The notes below the pieces were generated by a model. It had not been told where the DNA came from. It saw only the letters and a list, made by a program, of their open reading frames with translations, and did no database searches. A stretch of 64,000 nt of DNA from Legionella quinlivanii (lineage in GTDB: Bacteria > Pseudomonadota > Gammaproteobacteria > Legionellales > Legionellaceae), in NCBI RefSeq assembly GCF_003265995.1, contig NZ_MVJN01000008.1, forward strand, positions 160,896-224,895, in the 5' to 3' direction. How positions within the stretch are numbered: the stretch's first letter is position 1; every line of letters starts with the position of its first letter. Of the stretch, positions 24,209 to 32,280 are shown one piece after another. Made by a program: the position numbers and the translations under genes.

Positions 24209-25366
24209 ATGGCCACGGAATTGGTTATTGCCCAAAACCTGCGTTTAAATCCTGTTTCCAGCGAACCTCGACCTGGCAGAAGTCAGGAGCTTTATATCGG
24301 GCAGCTTTTAAGAGCAGTCGTTAATTTTCAAAATGCGAATGAAGTCAGCATTAATATCAATGGTCAGAACATCAATGCCAAAACCTCTCACCATTTCACA
24401 CCGGGCGAATTACTGGAGATCAAAGTCGCTAAAACAGGTGAATCTACCGTTTTACAAGTCATTAAAGACCCTGTTCCCTTAAACACCTTAAATCAGGCCT
24501 TATTACATTACTTACCGCGGCAACTGCCTGCCACCCAGTTAATGCCCCTGCTTAGCGTTATGCAGAATCAGGAAAATCTTCCTGAACCACTTAGAACGCA
24601 AGCACAGCAATTGCTGCAAAGTATCATTCCCTTAAACGATCTGCCGCAGAAATTTCAGCAGGCTTTGGTACAAAGCGGTTATTTTCTGGAAGCTTCCCTG
24701 CTTAATTTTAATAAGCAATCTAACCTGGGGAATGATTTTAAAGGCCAATGCCTGCAATTGCTGGCGGCCATTCAGAAAAATTATCCTGATAACAGCAGCG
24801 TTATCACAATAGCCAGCGATCACTCGGTTCAAAAAGAAAATCTGCCTCTGCCTGGTGTTTTGCCGCAGCCCTATGCCAGACCTGCTCCGATTGCCGATTT
24901 AGCCATTGATGAATTGCTGCCGCTGGTGCGTGACCACCTGGAACATGTACTGGCACGAATTACGGCGGGCCAACTCACTCACTTACTCCATACCAACAAC
25001 ATCCCTTACAGTGTAATGATTGATTTGCCCGTTAATACTAGTGAACAAGCCGATATTATCCCGCTTTTAATTAAAGAAGAACCTGAACGGAATGCCCAGG
25101 AAAGTAACTGGTCTATTCGCTTTGCAGTCAATTTGGAACATTTAGGTGCCATACAAGCTAAATTAACTTTGCAGGGAGATGCTCTGGATGTCCAGTTAAA
25201 CAGCGAAGTCGCCTCTACACTGGAAATACTGCAGGAAAATGCAGCGGACTTTAGTGAATTATTGAAAGAAGCCGGATTAAACTTACGCAGTTGGCATTTG
25301 CGCCAAGGACTTGAAGAAAATCAGCTGGATACGGCCAATCTCAAATTATTGGATATTAAAGTATGA
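24209..25366 (+). CDS. FliK-like protein (hook-length control C-terminal domain)
   Basis: From ATG 24209 (AAGGAAG upstream; a GTG at 24182 is in frame but weaker) the product has 385 residues. The middle is glutamine- and proline-rich. The last 100 residues (WSIRFAVNLEHLGAIQAKL; LDVQLNSE; LKEAGLNLRSWHLRQG) match the FliK C-terminal domain, which contacts FlhB to switch export specificity. The next gene encodes an FlhB-tail-like protein, and the two overlap by 4 bp. No other flagellar gene is in the window. Confidence 0.72.
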   Translation: MATELVIAQNLRLNPVSSEPRPGRSQELYIGQLLRAVVNFQNANEVSININGQNINAKTSHHFTPGELLEIKVAKTGESTVLQVIKDPVPLNTLNQALLHYLPRQLPATQLMPLLSVMQNQENLPEPLRTQAQQLLQSIIPLNDLPQKFQQALVQSGYFLEASLLNFNKQSNLGNDFKGQCLQLLAAIQKNYPDNSSVITIASDHSVQKENLPLPGVLPQPYARPAPIADLAIDELLPLVRDHLEHVLARITAGQLTHLLHTNNIPYSVMIDLPVNTSEQADIIPLLIKEEPERNAQESNWSIRFAVNLEHLGAIQAKLTLQGDALDVQLNSEVASTLEILQENAADFSELLKEAGLNLRSWHLRQGLEENQLDTANLKLLDIKV

Positions 25367-25638
25367 TTAAAAAAAATCGGCAGGCAGTTGCTCTGCATTA
25401 TGACGGGAAAAAAGCACCACGTGTAACCGCCAAGGGCGAAGGAGAAATTGCCGAGCGAATTATTCAGGTGGCAAAACAGCATGGCATTCCTCTCCAGGAA
25501 AATAAGGAATTGACTGCCTTACTTGCACAGGTGCAACTGGATAGTGAAATACCGCCGAAGCTTTATGTCGCTGTCGCTCAACTATTGGCATTTCTTTATT
25601 TTTTGAATGGCAAAACACCTAAAGACTATCATTCCTGA
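25363..25638 (+). CDS. FlhB C-terminal-domain-like small protein
   Basis: The 91-residue protein lacks the membrane part of FlhB and keeps only the cytoplasmic tail: QAVALHYDGKKAPRVTAKGEGEIAERIIQVAKQHGIPLQENKELT matches the region after the NPTH autocleavage site, though NPTH itself is absent (start NRQAVALHY). Such stand-alone FlhB-tail proteins are known beside FliK-like genes in several proteobacteria. A role in export switching is inferred from that pairing. ATGA overlap with the upstream gene shows coupling. Confidence 0.82.
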   Translation: MIKKNRQAVALHYDGKKAPRVTAKGEGEIAERIIQVAKQHGIPLQENKELTALLAQVQLDSEIPPKLYVAVAQLLAFLYFLNGKTPKDYHS

Positions 25639-25657
25639 TGAAGACGAAGCCCTCGTT

Positions 25658-26728
25658 TCAGGATTTAGTCTGATAGAATTCTTCAATCGTGCAATGCACC
25701 GATCCAAAGGCATAATGCAAACTGCTGTACGGGACTTCAATAATGTCCATTCTGTTTTCAGTCAAACTTAAAATAGCATCTCTGGTCTTTTCACTGAGGG
25801 AAAAAAAGTGATCGTAAACAGCAAACTCACTCTCTCTTTCTGTTGCACCAGAGCTGCCATTCACGAACATTTTATAACGAGAATCAGCATTACTTTTAAG
25901 AATAAGTCCATTCGCTCCATAGGCAATTGCCTCAGGAGTGCTTAACAGAATAATTTTCTCAGGATCGTAGAGCTTGCGCAGATAAGCACGATGGTAATCA
26001 CTGATAGTTTGTGTGTGTTTTATCAATAATGGCAAACCCTGTTTATTTTTCAGTAAACGCGCCTGTTTATCTCTGATATATTCACCTTCGTAAAGTAAAA
26101 GCACATCATTGGGTAAAGGGGTCAGGCAGCAGTCCAAATGAAAAAATTCTTTGCGTAATAATTGGATGGGAATGACCTGTTCATCTATTATTTGGCTGAT
26201 TACGGCATATGCTTTCTTTTCAGTCCTTTGGCCATAGCCTAAAAAATACAAAGCACGATCGGGCGCTTTAAGAAAATCCCCTCCCTCGAAATAAATCCCC
26301 TGCTCATCTGACGATGAAAGCGGCTGAATCCTTGCACCCAGCTTCTCGGCTTGTTTTATAGGCGTCTTTTCCTCACCCTGTCTTGAATCTTTTCTGAAAT
26401 AACCCGGAATAAAAAATAGCTCTTCCTTGCTGGAGTAATAGTGGCCTGTATCGGTCAGGAAGACCTGATAAGGATAATAATACGTTTTATTATGCTCAAT
26501 ATAAGTGTCTTCATTAACTGCACATACTTCAATGCCCTGAGCCTCTATTTGCTGTTTCAAATGACTCATTTCTTCGTATACTAATGCCGCCCTTAGTCTT
26601 CTTATTTTTTCATCAAAGCTGATGTCTTCTTTTTCAAACTCTTCCTCACTCTTGTAGCCAAATTTATCGGTTAGCCGGATAAGCGCGGCATTGGGAGCGT
26701 CAGAAAAAGGAAAATCATCAATAGGCAT
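25658..26728 (-). CDS. DDAH/arginine-deiminase-like amidinohydrolase
   Basis: The 356-residue protein shows the guanidine-modifying fold: GIYFEGGDFLKA (about 163-174), YFLGYGQRTEKKA, FFHLDCCLTPLPND (about 216-229, with the catalytic histidine) and the C-terminal SVHCTIEEF with the nucleophilic cysteine close to the end. This is the set of dimethylarginine dimethylaminohydrolase and related enzymes, which free citrulline or similar products from arginine derivatives. It converges on the FlhB-like gene, 20 bp apart. The exact substrate cannot be told. Confidence 0.82.
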   Translation of the reverse strand: MPIDDFPFSDAPNAALIRLTDKFGYKSEEEFEKEDISFDEKIRRLRAALVYEEMSHLKQQIEAQGIEVCAVNEDTYIEHNKTYYYPYQVFLTDTGHYYSSKEELFFIPGYFRKDSRQGEEKTPIKQAEKLGARIQPLSSSDEQGIYFEGGDFLKAPDRALYFLGYGQRTEKKAYAVISQIIDEQVIPIQLLRKEFFHLDCCLTPLPNDVLLLYEGEYIRDKQARLLKNKQGLPLLIKHTQTISDYHRAYLRKLYDPEKIILLSTPEAIAYGANGLILKSNADSRYKMFVNGSSGATERESEFAVYDHFFSLSEKTRDAILSLTENRMDIIEVPYSSLHYAFGSVHCTIEEFYQTKS

Positions 26729-26888
26729 AATTTGTTACATTTTTTGTATAAATATTATTATATTAGTACAAAACAAATCCTTTCCATAGTTTTGTGTGGA
26801 TAAGCTTATGTGTGTAATTTGTCATTAATTGGCAAAGATTAAACAAGTAAACTACAATTAAATCAATAACAAAGACAAGAGGTCAATC

Positions 26889-27059
26889 ATGCGATGGATA
26901 GCCCTGCTTCCTACAATTCTTCTTCTGGCAGCCTGCTGTAACACGAATCGAGAAGTCATTGAATACCGTCAGGTCCTTGCCACGCCGCCTTGCTATACCT
27001 CCGCATTTGTGGACGAGGAGCCAGTGGATGTCACTACAACAACGGTGCAATATTTTTAG
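26889..27059 (+). CDS. Small lipoprotein (56 residues)
   Basis: The frame reads MRWIALLPTILLLAACCNTN and continues to 56 residues. A short basic start, a hydrophobic stretch and the lipobox LAAC (cysteine 16) mark an exported lipoprotein with a mature part of about 40 residues ending VTTTTVQYF. AGAGG precedes the ATG by about 7 nt. It is followed 10 bp later by a second small gene, with which it may form an operon. No family recognised. Confidence 0.72.
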   Translation: MRWIALLPTILLLAACCNTNREVIEYRQVLATPPCYTSAFVDEEPVDVTTTTVQYF

Positions 27060-27069
27060 GGAGGTTTTT

Positions 27070-27204
27070 ATGACTCGTCACACATCCAGCCCACAGCCGC
27101 AGGCGGTAGAGAGGAAAGACAAAGCGGTCAATAAAGAACCGCCTTCCAATTTACAGGGAACAAAGCCTGATAAGTTACCCAAAGATAAACGCTTTAACCG
27201 ATAA
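27070..27204 (+). CDS. Small hydrophilic protein (44 residues)
   Basis: ATG 27070 follows AGGGAGG (27058-27064) at a good distance. The product (MTRHTSSPQPQAVERKDKAV and on to KDKRFNR) is rich in lysine, proline and glutamine and probably unstructured. It lies 10 bp after the lipoprotein stop. No family recognised. The same frame stays open upstream to 26959 but there it only shadows the lipoprotein. Confidence 0.6.
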   Translation: MTRHTSSPQPQAVERKDKAVNKEPPSNLQGTKPDKLPKDKRFNR

Positions 27205-27260
27205 AGCAGCGTTTCGAACATTCCTCACGCAGATGAGTCTTTGCCCGAATCAAGGAAATG

Positions 27261-27540
27261 TCGGGCGCTTCGCCCATTAGCCGTCAGGCTTAGAATATCT
27301 GATCCCCTCTCCACCGCGCGCAGCGGGGGAGAGGGTTAGGGAGAGGGGGCTATAAACAAGGTCGCGTAGCGATTCATTAATCATATTTCTGTGGTTATGG
27401 TTTATTGCCACAATAAAATGGAATCACTAACGTGATAAATTTTTTAACCCCCCTCACCCTACCCTCTCCCCCACGCTGCGCGCGGTGGAGAGGGGATAAC
27501 AATACTTCTTAGCCTCACGGCTATGAGCGAAGCGCCCGAC
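27261..27540. repeat. 280-bp long-inverted-repeat element
   Basis: The two ends, TCGGGCGCTTCGCCCATTAG at left and its near inverse at right, are followed inwards by a second inverted block (CCCCTCTCCACCGCGCGCAG with its inverse), leaving a short A+T centre. Part of the outer block recurs at 63856-63892. It fills the gap 27205-27560 downstream of the two small genes and just after the stop of the 1216-residue protein; it may also end both transcripts. Confidence 0.78.
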
Positions 27541-27560
27541 CTACGCTGTTGAGTCGCTTA

Positions 27561-30500
27561 TTATAGTAAATGAAGCTCCTGATCTCTGGCTGCAGTGTAA
27601 GTGGCAAAATCATTGCTAAACTCTTCCACCATGACTTTGGCCACTTTGTGGGCTTGCATTGACGAGGCATTTTTTTGCACGAGGCGATCGACATAACCGC
27701 TTTCGGCAATATTGGTATTGAAATCAAAAAAGCCTAGTTTTCCACCCTGATGATCTGTTTTTTCCAATTTGGAAGGGCCTCCCTGATCCGCATGGCTATG
27801 ATAACAGGCGCCGCCATACGGTATGGAGCAATTGTAGGCAATATCCAGCTGTTTCTGCACTTCTTTCATCGGGACCGCTTCATTAACATAAGCTTTTAGA
27901 CTGGCAAGCAATTCTTCCTTTGGTTTACTGGAATGCTCAACAGGCTCCGCCATACTCCATAATAATGCCACCCGCCCGGCAACCGCCTGGTATCGCTCAT
28001 TCGCACTTTTACAGCCCGCCATTGAGGTCGGCTCGATAAAGATAGACAGCGATTGCATCAGCATACCGAACTGCTCATTACGATAATCGCCATTAGCCAG
28101 CGCTTTAAGCAGTACCTGAGCTACCAGCACATGAAGATCATTATCGCAGGGCTGGATGACTGCGTTTTTCCATTCACCTCGCATCATTTCAAAATAACCG
28201 AGACTCTCTTTTCCAGACGAGGAATCCTTATAAAACGGACACTCCGCCATGTCTGTATTTAGATAATTGAAGTAATTGCTTTGTAAGCGTTCATGAGCCT
28301 TGGCCAGACTCTCACTCAATGAGGGCGGCAAATGGGCACGATAATGCATTAAACTTGAGATCATTGCCATTTGAGTCATTAAGGTAGCTTCTCTGGTCAC
28401 ATCATCAAACGCCGAAGGATCCAGTTTGAGAGTATGCTGATTAACCGGAATATTCTGCACATAGACGAGAGAATCGAGTCTGGATGCGCTCAATTGTTCT
28501 TTATTATATAAATGCGCTCCCTGCAGAATTAATCTGGCACTTTCCCGCTGCTGATTGGCTCCCGGCCCATTATCACCAATGCGCGTATACAAAGAAGTCA
28601 GCAGATTATAAACAACCGGTGAGCGGTAACCTGGGTTTTTATTGTGTAATCGAGTCACATCAACGGCCAGTTTATCAGCCACATCTCGAATTGCATCGGT
28701 CGCACCCAGCACTGCTATCGAGGGCACACGTGCGTCTACTGCCTGATGTTTGAAAGCTGCAACAGTTTCTTCCTGTGGATTATAGCGGTTACGTGCAATC
28801 GCTCGGAATGCCTGGCGGTTAGCCCCTTTCTGTTTATTGTGCGCTGTCTCTTCCGTTGCGCTAACTCGCATCACCAGTTGATTGCTGGCATCTGTATGTA
28901 AATAATCCAAAGCCGAACCTGTGGTACTGGTAAAATGGTCTTTCTTTAACTCTTTAATTGCCGCCTGATAGTCGTCAAGATTATCCGCTTGACTTAACTT
29001 CTCCCGCATTGCGTTACGCAATAACTCTCGCACCTCAGAGGACAATTTCTTTCTTGTGCCATCCAGCTCTTTATTTAACTCAGTCACCACCAATGAACCC
29101 TTTCTGGCAATACTATCCCTTAGAGCTGCATGATAGCGAAGCATTACTTTCTTATTAATTTGTTCAAACAGTTGCTGCTTTTCTTCAGTTGAGAATATGG
29201 ACTCATTGGCGTTTAGTAAACCTTTCTGAATAAGCAGGCGCTCAATTGCCCTTAACGCAAGAGAAGCATGCATGGTCATTTCTTCCTGAAGCGGAATAAT
29301 GCTTCCCTGCTCTCCCTTGTCAAATAACTCTTCAAGATGTGAAGTGATGCTTTTTTCCTCAGGTAAGGGCTTATAGGATTCATGGATAATCACGGAGGGA
29401 TTCACGGCTTGACCTGCGGATGCTTCAACATAGGCTAGAAACTGTCTGCGCAGACGTGGATGAAAACTGACATCGAGATTGCAAAAGGTAGTTTCCGTAA
29501 TGCGTTCAACCCCCATCGCTGCAGCAAGTTTTTCGAGGCTGCCCTGGGTATCATTGCCTTCAGTGATTTGGCCGATTATCTCATCCATATCTTCCTGAGT
29601 TAGGCGTACTTCCAGCAGCACGTGCCCTTGCGTATCAAAAACCGGCTGGTCTTGTCTCTCAGCAATTGCTATTCCTTTATTGATTAAAAACTGCTGATAA
29701 ATCGCTTCTGCACGCTGGCTGTTTTTTCCAAGGTTATATTGACCGAGATTAGCCATTGTTTTGTAAACACTCAATTCACTTTCAACAGTGCGGCCTAGCA
29801 AAGAGCCGCGGGCTCTTAGCGGGTCCATCAAAGATTGTTCAATATGATTGTTGATTACTCTGTCCAGTTTGTCCTCTTTATCTAACACTAACGGCAGCTC
29901 ACCATCGGTTACCATTCGTTGTTGCTCAGCAGGTGTCAGGTTCTCTCCAAAACTGGCGATGTTAAATAATTGCGTCATTAAGCCCGCAGCCCGGGAGCGG
30001 GTGGGACCTGACCATTTGGCAAATAACCTGGGTAAATCGGCTGATGCCAGGATGTCCTGAAGCATTTCCACACTGATGTCCTTTTCATTCCTGATTCGGG
30101 ATGCCAATTCGGAAAAAACATGGCTTTTATAATCGTCCGGGTTTAGTTGCAAATAGGTTCGAATGGCTAACAAGGCCTTTCTTGCCTGAGCGGTGTGGAC
30201 AAATGAAGCCGCTTTCTCTCCCTGACGGATTTTAATATGATCGCGCAAACTGATTAAAACAGAGTCCGAGCCGCTTTGTTCATGCGAGCCTTTTTCTCCA
30301 GCCAAAAAGTTGGAAATTTCTCCCAGCCCGTGCTCAGCCATTACCGGATCAACCTTGTTCAAATAATCAGTTAAACTGGCTTCTAAGGCGGTGGTTTCTT
30401 CAAAACTTAGCGCATTGAGTACATCTTTTTGCGCAGACTGATTTAGTGAGAGGAAGAACCTTGGCCGTGCTTTAGTCAGAGCAGTCAGGATAGGGACATC

Positions 30501-31211
30501 GGTCTGGACCAATGAAATAAGTAATTGCTGATTACGCTCTGCATGCTCTTCGTCTTGCTCATCAAGCAACGGGAGTATTTCGCTTTTTAAAGATTCAGTG
30601 AACTCCTGTTCTCTTTCTTCGCCTTGATACTGTTTATATAGCTTATTGATTAAAACAGTCAGAAATCGGGGGGCACGCTTTATCACAGTCAGGAAACTAT
30701 CGTCTAAGCGGACAGTGCCATCATCCAGGCCATTTTTTAATCCAGTTTCCAGTATCTCTGTATTGACAACCTCAGGAATTGTAAGCTTCAAATCGCTTAA
30801 AAGCTGGCGCTGCAACCAGACCTGGCGGGAAAGTCGAGATGGTGATTTTAACCATGCGTCATAAGGGTGCTGGCAAATCCTGTTAAAATTAGTATCGCTA
30901 AGGCCTTCTGCGACAAGCACGGCGAGGGAGAGGTCGCGAATTGGAATACCCAGATAATATACATAAATATCCGAGATTAACTGAGCGGCTCTACTGGAAA
31001 TGGATGCCTTTCCACGCGAACGTTTGTAAAACAACGCATCTCGTTCCTCTTTAGACAATTCAGAAATTTTTCTACTCAGATATTCTGCGGATAACTTGCC
31101 GTTCTCAAGTTGCTCAAGAACATCGGAAAAAAATTCTTTCTTAATTTTGTTATACGCTACAACATCATCTTTGCTATCGATGTATTTTTTAATATCCTCA
31201 GCTAAAGACAT
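27561..31211 (-). CDS. Very large unidentified protein, candidate secreted effector
   Basis: The 1216-residue protein has no signal peptide, no clear membrane segment and no domain I can name. It is mainly helical, with many charged helices (LKTYVNEA-type stretches) and repeated leucine-rich helix patterns. A good ribosome site (GGAG) precedes ATG 31211. The C-terminus (KVMVEEFSNDF...AARDQELHLL) is polar with glutamates and small residues near the end, which would suit a Dot/Icm signal. In Legionella such lone, large, domain-less genes are often Dot/Icm substrates; that is inference here. It stands alone between repeats and a divergent dipeptidase. Confidence 0.75.
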   Translation of the reverse strand: MSLAEDIKKYIDSKDDVVAYNKIKKEFFSDVLEQLENGKLSAEYLSRKISELSKEERDALFYKRSRGKASISSRAAQLISDIYVYYLGIPIRDLSLAVLVAEGLSDTNFNRICQHPYDAWLKSPSRLSRQVWLQRQLLSDLKLTIPEVVNTEILETGLKNGLDDGTVRLDDSFLTVIKRAPRFLTVLINKLYKQYQGEEREQEFTESLKSEILPLLDEQDEEHAERNQQLLISLVQTDVPILTALTKARPRFFLSLNQSAQKDVLNALSFEETTALEASLTDYLNKVDPVMAEHGLGEISNFLAGEKGSHEQSGSDSVLISLRDHIKIRQGEKAASFVHTAQARKALLAIRTYLQLNPDDYKSHVFSELASRIRNEKDISVEMLQDILASADLPRLFAKWSGPTRSRAAGLMTQLFNIASFGENLTPAEQQRMVTDGELPLVLDKEDKLDRVINNHIEQSLMDPLRARGSLLGRTVESELSVYKTMANLGQYNLGKNSQRAEAIYQQFLINKGIAIAERQDQPVFDTQGHVLLEVRLTQEDMDEIIGQITEGNDTQGSLEKLAAAMGVERITETTFCNLDVSFHPRLRRQFLAYVEASAGQAVNPSVIIHESYKPLPEEKSITSHLEELFDKGEQGSIIPLQEEMTMHASLALRAIERLLIQKGLLNANESIFSTEEKQQLFEQINKKVMLRYHAALRDSIARKGSLVVTELNKELDGTRKKLSSEVRELLRNAMREKLSQADNLDDYQAAIKELKKDHFTSTTGSALDYLHTDASNQLVMRVSATEETAHNKQKGANRQAFRAIARNRYNPQEETVAAFKHQAVDARVPSIAVLGATDAIRDVADKLAVDVTRLHNKNPGYRSPVVYNLLTSLYTRIGDNGPGANQQRESARLILQGAHLYNKEQLSASRLDSLVYVQNIPVNQHTLKLDPSAFDDVTREATLMTQMAMISSLMHYRAHLPPSLSESLAKAHERLQSNYFNYLNTDMAECPFYKDSSSGKESLGYFEMMRGEWKNAVIQPCDNDLHVLVAQVLLKALANGDYRNEQFGMLMQSLSIFIEPTSMAGCKSANERYQAVAGRVALLWSMAEPVEHSSKPKEELLASLKAYVNEAVPMKEVQKQLDIAYNCSIPYGGACYHSHADQGGPSKLEKTDHQGGKLGFFDFNTNIAESGYVDRLVQKNASSMQAHKVAKVMVEEFSNDFATYTAARDQELHLL

Positions 31212-31359
31212 TAGCTACTCCAAAAAATCTGGTTCTACTCAAATTATAGAATTTCACTTAAGGAAATATTATTATTTAGACAGCATGCATTTAATTTACA
31301 CTTTTGTTACATTTATTTTGTCTGTTTTTAACTAAGAACTAACCCCCATAGGAATACTT

Positions 31360-32085
31360 ATGCGTCGTTTTAAAGGATTACTTCTCTTTCTGGTCAATTT
31401 CCCCTGTTTCGCTCTGCCCTCAGATTTTGTGTATTTGCAGGATGCAGCTCCGGATATTATCGAGGAGCTACGTTACGCCAACTCCAATAACTTTACGGGA
31501 AAAGTGGTGCCAGGTTATTTGAGCGGGCGCTGTATTCTGACTCGGCAAGCGGCGAATCACCTGGCAAAAATAGAAGCGCAGGCGAAACGTTTGGGTTATA
31601 CGCTAAAAGTATATGATTGCTATCGGCCTACGAAAGCGGTTAAAGCTTTTTATAACTGGAGCCAAAATATAAAAGAGGATAGCGAGAAGCCTTATTATTA
31701 TCCCAGAGTGGAAAAATCCGAGCTTTTCGAGAAAGGTTATATTGCGCTTTCTTCAGGCCACAGTCGAGGCAGTACCGTTGATTTAACCCTGGTGTCACTG
31801 TCATCGCTTAACAAAGGAAGCTCTCGACCAGGCACCGCTTGTTTCGGAAGTTCACGCAATTATCAGGATGATAACAGCATTAATACCGGAACACGTTTTG
31901 ATTGTCTGGATCCCAGCGCCCATGTTTTTTATAAAGAGCTTAGCGCTGAGCAGAAGAAAAATCGTTTATTGCTTAGAACACTGATGATCAGGGGCGGGTT
32001 TAAACCCTACGCCAAAGAATGGTGGCATTTTACTTTAAAAAATGAACCCTTTCCGAAGACTTATTTCAATTTTTCTGTTAAATGA
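31360..32085 (+). CDS. D-Ala-D-Ala dipeptidase (VanX family)
   Basis: The 241-residue zinc peptidase has a signal peptide (about 1-18, ...FPCFALP). The M15D signature is complete: R89 in DCYRP, SSGHSRGSTVDLTL (131-144) with zinc ligands H134 and D141, and KEWWHF (219-224) with the base E220 and ligand H223. It splits D-alanyl-D-alanine in the periplasm. In organisms without vancomycin resistance it recycles peptidoglycan parts. The gene stands alone and reads away from the large protein. Confidence 0.92.
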   Translation: MRRFKGLLLFLVNFPCFALPSDFVYLQDAAPDIIEELRYANSNNFTGKVVPGYLSGRCILTRQAANHLAKIEAQAKRLGYTLKVYDCYRPTKAVKAFYNWSQNIKEDSEKPYYYPRVEKSELFEKGYIALSSGHSRGSTVDLTLVSLSSLNKGSSRPGTACFGSSRNYQDDNSINTGTRFDCLDPSAHVFYKELSAEQKKNRLLLRTLMIRGGFKPYAKEWWHFTLKNEPFPKTYFNFSVK

Positions 32086-32144
32086 AATATTCGAATTGTC
32101 ATTTCCGCGTGGCATTGTTGCATGAATAGAATCAAGCAACTAAC

Positions 32145-32235
32145 CTGTCGTCTTTGCGAACAAAGTGAAGCAATCCAGATCAGAGTTTGAACAAAGCAAG
32201 AAGCTGGATTGCTTCGCTAACGCTCGCAAAGACAG
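32145..32235. repeat. Inverted-repeat element (CTGGATTGCTTCGC type)
   Basis: CTGTCGTCTTTGCGAA at left and TCGCAAAGACAG at right, with GAAGCAATCCAG / CTGGATTGCTTC inside, form a 91-bp imperfect inverted repeat. It lies between the VanX-type and DacB genes, which converge, so it may serve as their shared terminator. Confidence 0.7.
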
Positions 32236-32280
32236 TTTTTTGCGTAGGGGCTGAGCAGTTAAAGCTCAGCCCCTCACACC

